From contig NZ_NCII01000012.1 of the NCBI RefSeq assembly GCF_002256775.1, positions 1 to 48,497 of the forward strand: a stretch of 48,497 nucleotides of DNA, written 5' to 3'. The DNA comes from Novosphingobium sp. 17-62-19 (GTDB taxonomy: Bacteria > Pseudomonadota > Alphaproteobacteria > Sphingomonadales > Sphingomonadaceae). Position numbers and translations under genes: made by a program. This document shows positions 1 to 7,701 of this stretch, piece after piece. The stretch's first letter is position 1. Every line of letters begins with the position of its first letter. The notes beneath the pieces are model-generated. The model made no database searches, had not been told where the DNA came from, and saw only the letters and a list, made by a program, of their open reading frames with translations.

Positions 1-176
1 CATAATCCCATCGTCAGCCTGCCCGCCGTGGCAGCCTGACCTGATCCCGATCCTACCTTGGATCGACGGCTCTTACACCACCCAGTGGGACACGACCCTC
101 GATGCGACCCGAACCTAACTTTAGATGCGTTCACAACCTAACTTTAGTAAACTAACGTTACGGCTGTGCGCCCATA
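1..176. other. Left-edge region without a confident gene
   Basis: There are two weak possibilities for the 3' end of a plus-strand gene that starts outside the window: a frame from base 2 to a TAA at 116-118 and a shorter one ending at 39. Neither is recognisable. A hairpin can form at 13-40 (GTCAG-C-CTGCC with GGCAG-C-CTGAC). A tandem direct repeat of about 23 bp lies at 101-124 and 124-147, sharing the half AACCTAACTTTAG, and is followed by the palindrome TAACGTTA at 153-160. The repeat and palindrome could be an operator for a gene to the left, but this is inference. Confidence 0.3.
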
Positions 177-207
177 GTGGCAAGGCAGTTGGACTGCCTT
201 TCGCCAC
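177..207 (-). terminator. Hairpin after the peptide transporter gene
   Basis: GTGGC plus AAGGCAG (177-188) pairs with CTGCCTT plus GCCAC (194-207), with a two-base bulge and a five-base loop. It sits about 30 bases past the stop of the minus-strand transporter. There is no clear U-run, so it may be a weak or Rho-assisted terminator. Confidence 0.45.
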
Positions 208-237
208 CAAATTGGGCGAGTTTCCGCATCTGATCGC

Positions 238-2247
238 TTACGTAACGCCGTGCATAAGCTTTTTCAGAGGGACAGCTATGACGAGCAGCACAGCTCCGAT
301 GCCGACGGAGACCCAGCCGATGGTTGTGAACACCCCGACATAAGTATCGAGACTGACTTTAAGGTTGGTGACCTGGCCGCCAACTGTCTCTACGCTGGCA
401 ACCTGAGCGACCATGCCCGCAACATATTGCGCGACCGCAATGGACAGGAACCACACGCCCATCATCATGCCGACGATGCGAGCCATCGACAGTTTGGTGA
501 TCATCGACAGGCCAACCGGCGAGATGCACAATTCGGCCATGGAGTGGATCAGATAAAGCCCTGCAAGCCACATCAGGCCAACTTTGAACTGCGCATCGGC
601 GAACTGTGCGCCCCACACCAACAGCAGGAAACCACCACCAACGCCCATCAGCGCAATGGCAAACTTCACCGGGATTGAAGGCTCCACCCCGCGCCGCGCC
701 ATGGCATTCCACATCACGCTGAACAGCGGGGCGAGCGTGACGATAAACAGCGCATTGAAGATCTGCGTTTGCCCCGCAGGCATGACATAGACCGGGTCAT
801 TTCCGAAGCCGAGGCTGCGGGCATAGGCCATACCGCCGAAGCCTGCGAGCATGACCAGACCAAAGGCCATTGCCATCTTACGCTTGGTTTCAGGCGTTTC
901 ACCATTGCCGAAGAACCACGTCAGCGCCCACCCAAGCCCTCCGAGCAGCAAGGCGAAGAACAGGTAGTAACTGGCCGGCATTTCGCGGAACATCGCGAAA
1001 AGGGGCCGCGTCCAGCCCACTTCGAGCATGGTGTTGCGTTCAGCGAACAAGGTGAGCGATGATCCGGCCTGCTCGAACAAAGTCCAGAACACCGTGTTGA
1101 ATACGATCAACACCATCGCAGCCAGCATCATCTGGAATTCGACCCGGTTGCCCGCAGTCAGCGCCCAGATCAGAATGCCGGGAACCGCGATCAGGAAAGT
1201 GCCGAACATCATCTTGCCCATAATCGGCAAGCCGAAGAAATAGCCGACAAGGCCCTCGCCCGCTTCGGGCGGCACATAGGCCATCAAGTTGGTGAACAAG
1301 AAAAAGAACAGCGGCACACAGATGACTGCCGCACCATAGATCAGCCAGTCTTTGCGCGGATCGGCCCCGGCAGGGCGCTCGCCATAGCCATCAAGGCGGC
1401 CACCATCGAACTGGAACAGCACCCACGAGAAGGTCATGCCGAGCGCCGCAAGGCCGAAGCCCGCCCACCAGCCGACAGCTTCTGCAAGGATCGGGCAGAA
1501 GAACTGCGAAATCAGCGAGCCGAGGTTGATACCCATGTAGAAGATCGTGAAGCCGGAATCGCGGCGGCGGTCTCCATCGGCGTAGAGCGTGCCGACGATG
1601 GTGGAAATATTGGGTTTGAAAAAGCCGTTGCCGACAGTGACCAGCGAAAGGCCGATCAGCAGAATGCCGATGTGGAAGGGTGAGCGTTCGCCATCGGATT
1701 CAAAGCCTCCGGGCGCCACACGCTTTGCTTCGGCTCCATCGGCTGCCTTGAGCGAGACTGACTTGTCATCGTTGCCGATGATTTCGAGCCGCTGACCGCT
1801 CATTTCAAGGGAGCGCACTTCCTTACCGGCGACTTCAGCTACGGTCACTTCATAGCGCTGCCCCTCGATTACCGCATAAGGCTTCGCCGCCTCACCACCG
1901 AAGCACAGCATGAAATAGCCAATGGCCATCATGATCGCGCCGAACTTTACCGAGCGTTTGGAGCCAAGGTAGCGGTCTGCGATCAGTCCGCCGATCAGCG
2001 GGGTGAGATAGACCAGTGCGGTGAAGCCGCCATAGATGCCAGTGCTGGTGGCATCGTTGAACAGGAAGTGCTTGGCGAGATAGAGCGTCAGGATCGCTCG
2101 CATTCCGTAGTAGCCGAAGCGTTCCCACATTTCCGTGGTGAACAGGCGCTTCAGTTGCGCCGGGTGGCCGAACCATTCGCCAGAAGCAGGGCCAGTGGCC
2201 GGTTGGGCGCCGTTGATCGGGGCGGTCGTCAAGTTATCCTGAGCCAT
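238..2247 (-). CDS. POT/PTR2-family proton-coupled peptide transporter
   Basis: Inner-membrane major facilitator protein of 669 residues, expected to import di- and tripeptides with protons. The POT signature ExxERFxYY is intact at residues 39-47. The second family signature GFFKPN is at about 208-213, and FYMGINLGS follows. Many hydrophobic helices continue to the C terminus. Unusually, about 70 hydrophilic residues (about 118-190) separate helices 3 and 4; by the usual topology they face the periplasm. Bacterial POT proteins are typically about 480-520 residues, so this one is long. The ATG at 2247 gives the standard N-terminal tail. The gene is divergent from a GntR-type regulator with about 250 bp between, so that regulator might act here (inference). 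The family is sure; the exact substrate is not. Confidence 0.93.
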   Translation of the reverse strand: MAQDNLTTAPINGAQPATGPASGEWFGHPAQLKRLFTTEMWERFGYYGMRAILTLYLAKHFLFNDATSTGIYGGFTALVYLTPLIGGLIADRYLGSKRSVKFGAIMMAIGYFMLCFGGEAAKPYAVIEGQRYEVTVAEVAGKEVRSLEMSGQRLEIIGNDDKSVSLKAADGAEAKRVAPGGFESDGERSPFHIGILLIGLSLVTVGNGFFKPNISTIVGTLYADGDRRRDSGFTIFYMGINLGSLISQFFCPILAEAVGWWAGFGLAALGMTFSWVLFQFDGGRLDGYGERPAGADPRKDWLIYGAAVICVPLFFFLFTNLMAYVPPEAGEGLVGYFFGLPIMGKMMFGTFLIAVPGILIWALTAGNRVEFQMMLAAMVLIVFNTVFWTLFEQAGSSLTLFAERNTMLEVGWTRPLFAMFREMPASYYLFFALLLGGLGWALTWFFGNGETPETKRKMAMAFGLVMLAGFGGMAYARSLGFGNDPVYVMPAGQTQIFNALFIVTLAPLFSVMWNAMARRGVEPSIPVKFAIALMGVGGGFLLLVWGAQFADAQFKVGLMWLAGLYLIHSMAELCISPVGLSMITKLSMARIVGMMMGVWFLSIAVAQYVAGMVAQVASVETVGGQVTNLKVSLDTYVGVFTTIGWVSVGIGAVLLVIAVPLKKLMHGVT

Positions 2248-2369
2248 GCGGGCGAGCGGCCTCGTGGTTGTTGTGTCAATTGTGCAGGCACTGCGCCTCT
2301 CCCGCGCAGCAAAGCCAGGCGCTTTAGTGCCACGTTCGGCAATGGCAAGAAACTATTTTCATTCGCAAC

Positions 2370-2408
2370 CAATTGGCGCGGGCAATTGGCGCGGGCAACT
2401 GGTGCAGG
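2370..2408. repeat. Three tandem 13-bp units in the transporter/GntR intergenic region
   Basis: Two perfect copies of CAATTGGCGCGGG (2370-2382, 2383-2395) are followed by a diverged third, CAACTGGTGCAGG (2396-2408). They lie about 125-160 bp upstream of the minus-strand transporter start. A possible regulator array, or simple slippage. Confidence 0.6.
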
Positions 2409-2459
2409 CAGGGCTGCCGGGTGCGCAATAGCATGAGACCTGTGGGCATTGTGCGCCTG

Positions 2460-2475
2460 ACTGTATTATGGCAGT
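2460..2475. promoter_or_regulatory. Possible GntR (YtrA-type) operator
   Basis: The inverted repeat ACTG-N8-CAGT lies about 25 bp before the start of the GntR gene, where an autoregulatory operator would be expected. The arms are only four bases, so support is weak. Confidence 0.25.
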
Positions 2476-2500
2476 GCATCACCGTGAGCCAAATCAAATC

Positions 2501-2842
2501 ATGAATCAGGCCAGCCGCCCGGTCTATCTGCGTCTGCGCGACGAAATCTGCGCCGCCATTCTTGATGGCCAATATCCCGAGGGCGCGATGCTGCCATCGG
2601 TGCGGGCCTATGCTGCGCAGCAAGGGGCCAATCCGCTGACCGTAGCCAAAGCCTATCAGCAGTTTCAGGATGAGGGGCTGGTGACCGTGCAGCGCGGTAT
2701 CGGCATGTTTGTGGCGCCCGGCGCGGTAGCCGCCCTGCGCAGCCGCGAGCGCGAAGTATTTGTGCGCGAGGAATGGCCTGAGATTGCGAAGCGAATGCAG
2801 CTACTTGGACTTACGCTACGTGACGTAACAGAAAAGGCCTGA
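2501..2842 (+). CDS. GntR-family transcriptional regulator, YtrA type
   Basis: Small DNA-binding regulator of 113 residues. The N-terminal winged helix covers residues 1-75 and contains the GntR pattern (RPVYLRLRDEICAAI, then LPSVRAYAAQQGANPLTVAKAYQQF, then the wing GIGMFVAPGA). The C-terminal part is only about 40 residues, which is typical of the short YtrA subfamily rather than FadR/FCD or MocR. I chose the ATG at 2501 because the family homology begins there; an upstream in-frame ATG at 2468 would add 11 unrelated residues. YtrA regulators usually sit beside ABC transporter genes. None is here, so the target may be the divergent peptide transporter or itself (inference). Confidence 0.85.
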   Translation: MNQASRPVYLRLRDEICAAILDGQYPEGAMLPSVRAYAAQQGANPLTVAKAYQQFQDEGLVTVQRGIGMFVAPGAVAALRSREREVFVREEWPEIAKRMQLLGLTLRDVTEKA

Positions 2843-2917
2843 ACTGGTCCATTTTTGGGCACGGGTGATACTATCAACCGATTGTAATGATCGTTCTATC
2901 GTGGCAAGTGGACAAAA

Positions 2918-2944
2918 CGCGCCTGTAACGGGGGTTCAGGCGCG
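2918..2944 (+). other. Stem-loop in the ihfB leader (distal)
   Basis: CGCGCCTG (2918-2925) pairs perfectly with CAGGCGCG (2937-2944) around an 11-base loop. It lies between the GntR gene and the IHF gene, about 60 bases before the start. It could end the GntR transcript or be part of the ihfB 5' leader. No U-run follows. Confidence 0.45.
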
Positions 2945-2965
2945 GGGATCGTCAATAACTTGGGG

Positions 2966-2984
2966 GGCATTCCACAGGAATGCC
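2966..2984 (+). promoter_or_regulatory. Stem-loop just before the ihfB ribosome binding site
   Basis: GGCATTCC (2966-2973) and GGAATGCC (2977-2984) form a perfect 8-bp inverted repeat with a three-base spacer. It ends a few bases before the GGAGGG Shine-Dalgarno at about 2988-2993. It could be a protein operator or an mRNA hairpin that tunes translation. Confidence 0.5.
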
Positions 2985-3000
2985 AGGCGGAGGGAATATC

Positions 3001-3282
3001 ATGATACGATCGGAGCTGCTTCAGGCACTCACCAAAGAGAGCCCGGGGATGCGCAGCGAAGAAATCGAGCGCGTTGTCGACGTCTTCTTTGACGAGATCG
3101 CAAAGCGTCTCGCCGATGGAGGGCGCGTCGAACTACGCGGCTTTGGCGCCTTTTCCACACGAGAACGCGATGCCCGCAAGGGCCGCAACCCGCGCACCGG
3201 CGAAACCGTGGAAGTGCCGGGGAAGCGCGTTCCCTATTTCAAGGCTGGCAAGGAAATGCGGGTACGGCTGAACGCCGACTGA
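3001..3282 (+). CDS. ihfB: Integration host factor beta subunit (HU/IHF family DNA-bending protein)
   Basis: Nucleoid protein of 93 residues that binds and sharply bends DNA as a heterodimer with IHF-alpha, acting in recombination, replication and promoter architecture. The helical N terminus ([14 protein letters not shown]) and the family signature region ([24 protein letters not shown]) are clear. The [20 protein letters not shown] arm carries the DNA-intercalating proline. ELRGFGAFS and the 'GKEMR' ending fit IHF-beta better than HU. The ATG at 3001 has GGAGGG eight bases upstream; an in-frame ATG at 2980 lies before that site and is unlikely. In many alphaproteobacteria ihfB follows rpsA (family knowledge). 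Here it follows a GntR gene and precedes tRNA-Leu. Confidence 0.92.
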   Translation: MIRSELLQALTKESPGMRSEEIERVVDVFFDEIAKRLADGGRVELRGFGAFSTRERDARKGRNPRTGETVEVPGKRVPYFKAGKEMRVRLNAD

Positions 3283-3300
3283 CGTTTATCTGTCGAAAAA

Positions 3301-3346
3301 ACAGCAACGGGCGCGGTGACGAAAGTTGCCGCGCCCGTTGCGCTGT
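3301..3346. terminator. Strong hairpin between ihfB and tRNA-Leu
   Basis: ACAGC then AACGGGCGCGG (3301-3316) pairs with CCGCGCCCGTT then GCTGT (3329-3346), with a two-base bulge. The A6 run lies on the ihfB side, so the U-run would follow the hairpin only on the minus strand. It may still stop ihfB transcription or shield the tRNA. Confidence 0.55.
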
Positions 3347-3363
3347 GGCAGGCGCATAAATGC

Positions 3364-3448
3364 GCGGACGTGGCGGAATGGTAGACGCCAGGGACTTAAA
3401 ATCCCTTGATCCTTGATCGTGCGGGTTCGAGTCCCGCCGTCCGCACCA
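3364..3448 (+). tRNA. tRNA-Leu (anticodon UAA)
   Basis: The 85-nt cloverleaf has acceptor stem GCGGACG/CGTCCGC and discriminator A, and CCA is encoded at 3446-3448. The anticodon loop CTTAAAA at 3395-3401 carries UAA at 3397-3399 and so reads the UUA codon. The long variable arm is typical of a class II tRNA. The T arm is GCGGG-TTCGAGT-CCCGC at 3421-3437. Confidence 0.97.
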
Positions 3449-3459
3449 CAACCGGCACG

Positions 3460-3503
3460 CATGAAAAAGCCCGACACGCAGAAGCGTGCCGGGCTTTTTC
3501 ATG
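3460..3503. terminator. Bidirectional Rho-independent terminator
   Basis: A 20-bp stem with one mismatch and the loop AGAA. The arms begin CATGAAAAAGCCCG and end CGGGCTTTTTCATG. Because the A5 and T5 tracts lie within the arms, it works on both strands: for tRNA-Leu on the plus strand and for the TonB receptor (stop at 3518) on the minus strand. Confidence 0.9.
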
Positions 3504-3517
3504 AAACCATAGTCCAA

Positions 3518-6337
3518 TCAGAAGTTGGCGCGCACGCCGCCCTTGAAGGTCCGCTGGTAGGTTTCGAACTGCAGCAAGCGGCGCTGGGTTGGGCCGTTGC
3601 GATAGGCAGTGAAATCAGCGTTGTTGAGGTTCACCACTTCAAAGAACAGCTGGAACGCCTTGTTCACGCGATACTTGGCCGACAGATCGATCTGGAACAG
3701 CGGGCGGACATAACGATCTGCTTCGGCATCTTCGCCCAGTTCATCAAGGAACTGATCGCGATAGCTGGCGGCAGCGCGCAGCGAGATCGGGCCCTTTTCA
3801 TAGCCGAGCACGAAGTTTGCGGTGTGCTTTGATGCTTGGGGCAGCGGGATGCGACGGCCAAGAATTTCGCCGCGCGCATTGGTGTAGGTGTAGTTCACAC
3901 TGGTGACCAGGCCATCGAAAGGCGCTGGCAGCGTTGTGAAGGCCTGACTGTAGCTGAATTCGGCACCGAACACTTCGGCATCATCACCATTCAGCGGAAT
4001 ATCGGCTTCGGTAAAGTCAATCCCGGCGAACGTGCCATCAATCTGGCGCGTATCGACGATGAAATCCGTTATCTTCTTGTAGAACAGCCCCCCCTGAATC
4101 ACTGACTGGTTGGAGAAGTAGTATTCCAGCGTGGCATCGAAGTTCCATGCCTTGTAGGGGCGCAGATCAGGATTGCCGAAGGAGCCTTCACGTTCGCCGT
4201 CCTCGTTCTCTGAGAGGGTGAAGCGCGGAGCGAGCTTGCCGAAGCTGGGGCGCGACAACGAGCGGAAAGCGCCGAGGCGGGCCACGACCTTCGGCGAAAG
4301 ATTGGCGCGAAGATTGAAGCTCGGCAGGACATTGGTGTAGCTGCGCTGGAAGTTGACCGGGGTGACGAAGAGCGTGTCTTCATCCAGCACCACGCCATTG
4401 CGGGTGCCGCCTTCTTCGACGATATCAGTACGGCTGCCGGTCAGGTTCTGCTTGGTGTGTTCAACGCGGACCCCACCGATCACACGAATGGCCCCGGTAT
4501 CAAGGCGGCCCTGCACATAGCCTGCGTAGATATCTTCCTTGGCGCGGAAGCTTTCCGACGCGCCCACAAAGTCGCTTTCGAGGTCGTTGCGTTCATACTG
4601 CGAATCCGGCGTGCTGGCAGCAAAAGCGCGCACCAGTGCCAGATCGGGCAGCGGGCCAAGGTCTGCCAGAGTGTAGGTCTGACTGCCAAGCACGTCGGCC
4701 AGGGTCAGGCCGCCGTCGACATCTTCGAACAGATCGATGATGAAGTTCTGGCGCTTGTCACGCAGGCGCACCTTGCCGCCTGCCTTGATTTCGAGATCAC
4801 CGCCATCAAGTGCGATTTCGCGCGCGATGTCGGTGCGGAAGCTCCATTCCTTGTCCTTGGCATCTTCACGCGTGGTGCGTTCGAGCAGGGTCAGGCCGTA
4901 ACCGCCAGGATTGAGGAAGCCGGCGCTGCCGAAATTGATGTTGTAGGCAGGGCGCTGCAGATCGTCGTAGTCTACCGTGACGCCAAGCGCGCCCGGCGTC
5001 TGGAAACGACGCTGGAAGCGGATTGGATCGATCGAACCGTTCTCCTGCTGATCGGCGTAGGAGCGTGCAACGTCATACGTGATGGTCCACGGACCGGTTT
5101 CGGTCTTGCCGCCGGCCGAGACGGTGGCGATCGACTGGACTTCGCGGCGATCCTTGAGATCGCGGCGAACCTGAATGCGACCGTCCGCTGAATCGAAGGT
5201 GACGGCGTTGTCGCTCGACGAAGCCGGTTCGGCATCGAAGCCGAAGACAAGGCGGCGGCGCAGTTCGGTATCATCAAACTTCGAGTAGAGCCCGCGCAAA
5301 TAAAGCGTGGTGGTGGACGAAGGACGCCAATCGAGGCTGAGGTTTCCACCCCAGCGATTACGCTGGACGTCGTAGTCACGGTATTCGAGGTCTTCGGCGT
5401 AATCGACGCCATTGTCGCCGGTTACCCAGCCGTCTGCTTCGATATTGTCAGTGGCATAGCGGCGACGATTCCAGCTCGCGCCACCGGCGATTCCGAAGTT
5501 TTCGGTGATCGGTTGCGAGAAGTTGCTGGAGAATTTGGGCGACCACTCTTCGGAAAGCTCATTGTAGCCGCCTTCGGCAACAAGGCCGATGAAGCCCTTC
5601 TTGCGGTCGAAGGCCGAAGTGGTCTGGATGTCGATCGAGCCACCGATAGTATCGCCATCCATGTCGGGCGTGAGCGACTTTTTGATCTCGATCGATTCGA
5701 TCAGTTCGTTGGGCACCACGTCGAGCGCCACATCGCGGTTGTCACCACCGGTGGACAGCACGCGGTTACCGTTGATCGACGAGGAGTTCAGGCCGGGAGC
5801 CAGACCGCGGACCGAAACGAAGCGGCCTTCGCCCTGATCGTTCAGCACGTTGATGCCAGGCGCGCGGCGCAGCGATTCGGCCACGTTCTGATCGGGGAAC
5901 TGGCCGATCGAGTCACGCGTGAGCACCGTCGTGACAGTATCTGACGTGCGCTGGCGGGCGATAGACGACAGCAGCGTTGCCTGCTGGCCCATCACGAGGA
6001 TCATGGAACCCGCGCCTTCTGGTGCCATTGCGAAAGCGAGCGCTTGTTCGCCACCATCGACCACAGTTACGGACTTTGTCGATGGCTCCGCACCGGCGAA
6101 GCGCACGGTGACATCATAGGTGCCAGCGGGCACGCCAGTGATGCGGAAGCGGCCTTCGCCATCGACCTGAGCGACGCGATCGACGCCGCTGATGCGCACT
6201 TCGGCACCTGCCAGCGGACGGGTGCCGGTATCGTCAACAACAGTGCCGGTAATAGTGTTAGCGAGTGCGGGAAAGGCAGACGTTGCCATAAGCACCGCAA
6301 GAACCCGGCTTGCGATGCGACCTTTGCGCATGTTCAT
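3518..6337 (-). CDS. TonB-dependent receptor with carboxypeptidase-regulatory-like N-terminal domain (probable phytate/inositol-phosphate receptor)
   Basis: Outer-membrane active transporter of 939 residues. A signal peptide (about 1-26, ending FPALA) is followed by a beta-sandwich CarboxypepD_reg-like domain (about 27-110; ITGTVVDDTGTRPLAGAEVRI). The plug follows (about 125-250; PDQNVAESLRRAPGINV, VSVRGL) and then a long beta-barrel ending in Phe. This is the Caulobacter/Sphingomonas TonB receptor type. It is divergent from a beta-propeller phytase, a common pairing, so phytate or a breakdown product is the likely ligand (inference). A six-unit, 11-bp-periodic Pho-box-like array lies upstream and points toward this gene. 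The ATG at 6337 has AGGGAG nine bases upstream; a second in-frame ATG two codons later is too far from it. Confidence 0.9.
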   Translation of the reverse strand: MNMRKGRIASRVLAVLMATSAFPALANTITGTVVDDTGTRPLAGAEVRISGVDRVAQVDGEGRFRITGVPAGTYDVTVRFAGAEPSTKSVTVVDGGEQALAFAMAPEGAGSMILVMGQQATLLSSIARQRTSDTVTTVLTRDSIGQFPDQNVAESLRRAPGINVLNDQGEGRFVSVRGLAPGLNSSSINGNRVLSTGGDNRDVALDVVPNELIESIEIKKSLTPDMDGDTIGGSIDIQTTSAFDRKKGFIGLVAEGGYNELSEEWSPKFSSNFSQPITENFGIAGGASWNRRRYATDNIEADGWVTGDNGVDYAEDLEYRDYDVQRNRWGGNLSLDWRPSSTTTLYLRGLYSKFDDTELRRRLVFGFDAEPASSSDNAVTFDSADGRIQVRRDLKDRREVQSIATVSAGGKTETGPWTITYDVARSYADQQENGSIDPIRFQRRFQTPGALGVTVDYDDLQRPAYNINFGSAGFLNPGGYGLTLLERTTREDAKDKEWSFRTDIAREIALDGGDLEIKAGGKVRLRDKRQNFIIDLFEDVDGGLTLADVLGSQTYTLADLGPLPDLALVRAFAASTPDSQYERNDLESDFVGASESFRAKEDIYAGYVQGRLDTGAIRVIGGVRVEHTKQNLTGSRTDIVEEGGTRNGVVLDEDTLFVTPVNFQRSYTNVLPSFNLRANLSPKVVARLGAFRSLSRPSFGKLAPRFTLSENEDGEREGSFGNPDLRPYKAWNFDATLEYYFSNQSVIQGGLFYKKITDFIVDTRQIDGTFAGIDFTEADIPLNGDDAEVFGAEFSYSQAFTTLPAPFDGLVTSVNYTYTNARGEILGRRIPLPQASKHTANFVLGYEKGPISLRAAASYRDQFLDELGEDAEADRYVRPLFQIDLSAKYRVNKAFQLFFEVVNLNNADFTAYRNGPTQRRLLQFETYQRTFKGGVRANF

Positions 6338-6381
6338 CGTTGGAAACTCCCTGTGTTCCGGGAGGCCTATGACGGCATTTC

Positions 6382-6443
6382 ATGACAGCCATGGTGCAGT
6401 TCAGTGACGAACTGGCGACGTTTTTGTGATCAATTCGTGACGG
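6382..6443 (-). promoter_or_regulatory. Tandem Pho-box-like array between TonB receptor and phytase genes
   Basis: Seven-base units start exactly every 11 bases on the plus strand: ATGACAG (6382), GGTGCAG (6393), GTGACGA (6404), GCGACGT (6415), GTGATCA (6426), GTGACGG (6437), each followed by four bases. On the minus strand the best units read CTGTCAT and CCGTCAC, matching the PhoB half-site CTGTCAY with its usual 4-bp spacer. The orientation points toward the receptor gene. A weak -10-like TATTCT at 6452-6457 could serve the phytase side. Confidence 0.7.
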
Positions 6444-6517
6444 CACGTGGGTATTCTTTGGATTTGCAGACCTTGCGGACCATTTGCCACGATCCGATTT
6501 GAAAAAAGGGCTTTCCT

Positions 6518-7576
6518 ATGCGCTACATCCTTGTTCTCGGTATCGCATCGACACTGGCTGGCTGTGCCGGAATGCAAGAGCCGCCTCGTCCGTTCTACCC
6601 CGCCGCCGATATCCAAGCCACGGGCGAGACTGCGCCAGTGGGCACCGGCAACAAGGCCGATGCTGCGGACGATCCAGCGATCTGGCGCAATGCGGCCAAT
6701 CCCGCCGCCAGCCTGATCTTGGGGACCGACAAGAAGGCCGGGCTTTATGTCTATGGGCTGGACGGCAAGGTGCGCGATTTTGTGGCAGCCGGGCTGCTCA
6801 ACAATGTGGACCTGCGCGAAGTTGCGCCGAGCCGCATTCTGGTGGGGGCGAGCGACCGGACCGATGGCGCGGTGCCCAAGATTGCACTGTTCACGCTGGA
6901 TGGGGCGACAGGCAAATTGACCGCGCTTGGGACGCAAGCCTTTATGGCTGCGGGACGTCCGCCGGTGGAAGCCTATGGCTTTTGCATGGGCAAGGCGCTT
7001 GGTGCCGGAGAACTCGCGCGGGCCTATGTGGTGCTGAAGGACGGCGAGGTGGCCGAAAGCCGTTTGGTTGAGGTGAGCGGAACGGTCCGTGCGGAATATG
7101 TGCGTTCGGTGAAGTTTGCCACGCAATCCGAAGGCTGCGTCGTGGATGACCGGACAGGCATTCTTTACGTCGCCGAAGAAGACACTGGCATCTGGAAGGT
7201 CGATCTGAAGCCTGCAACGCTTAACGCAGAGGCCTTTGCCATGGTTGGGCCGGACAAGGGACTGGTCGATGACGTGGAAGGCCTTGCACTGGCCCCTGAG
7301 GGCGAGCGCGGCGGGTTCCTGGTGGCATCAAGCCAGGGCGACAACGCCTATGTGCTGTTTGATCTGGCCACCGCGGCACCGGGTGGACGGTTCCGCATCT
7401 CCGCCGGGCGTTTTGGCGCGACAAGCGATACCGATGGAATCGAACTGGCTTTGGGCGATTTTGGCCCAGCGTTTCCGGGGGGGCTGTTCGTGGCGCAGGA
7501 TGGGGACAATGCCCCGGCACCACAGAACTTCAAGTTGCTTGGCTGGAGGGAAGTTCTTCAATCATTACAAAGATAA
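6518..7576 (+). CDS. Beta-propeller phytase (3-phytase), lipoprotein
   Basis: Ca2+-dependent enzyme that releases phosphate from phytate, probably anchored to a membrane facing the periplasm or surface. The 352-residue protein starts with a lipoprotein signal: lipobox LAGC with Cys16. Beta-propeller phytase blocks follow in order: DDPAIW, ILGTDKKAGLYVYGLDGK, EGCVVDD, LYVAEED, VDDVEGLAL, SSQGDNAYVLF, TDGIEL and GGLFVAQDGDN. The acidic residues in these blocks are the usual calcium and phosphate ligands. Length matches single-domain family members. The ATG has AAAGGG seven bases upstream. The divergent receptor and the Pho-box-like array between them suggest a PhoB-controlled phytate-scavenging pair. 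Confidence 0.92.
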   Translation: MRYILVLGIASTLAGCAGMQEPPRPFYPAADIQATGETAPVGTGNKADAADDPAIWRNAANPAASLILGTDKKAGLYVYGLDGKVRDFVAAGLLNNVDLREVAPSRILVGASDRTDGAVPKIALFTLDGATGKLTALGTQAFMAAGRPPVEAYGFCMGKALGAGELARAYVVLKDGEVAESRLVEVSGTVRAEYVRSVKFATQSEGCVVDDRTGILYVAEEDTGIWKVDLKPATLNAEAFAMVGPDKGLVDDVEGLALAPEGERGGFLVASSQGDNAYVLFDLATAAPGGRFRISAGRFGATSDTDGIELALGDFGPAFPGGLFVAQDGDNAPAPQNFKLLGWREVLQSLQR

Positions 7577-7701
7577 ACTACCTTAAAATCTCCCAAAATG
7601 TGCGCTGGGTAACTTCACGGTAGGACTTTGTGGGTTAGCTTCCCTTGTCCGAGACTTGCGCGAGTCCCGGAATCGGGGACCTGTGCGCAAGGGGATAGGG
7701 C

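Noticed and set aside
2370-2408. CRISPR-like repeats
   Set aside because: The units are contiguous, without spacers, only 13 bp long, and no cas genes are near.
4457-5191. 244-codon open frame antisense to the phytase-linked TonB receptor
   Set aside because: It lies wholly inside the receptor gene and has no recognisable family or ribosome binding site.
6369-6375. An additional Pho-box unit ATGACGG just inside the receptor side
   Set aside because: It is 13 bases from the next unit rather than 11, so it is out of phase with the array.
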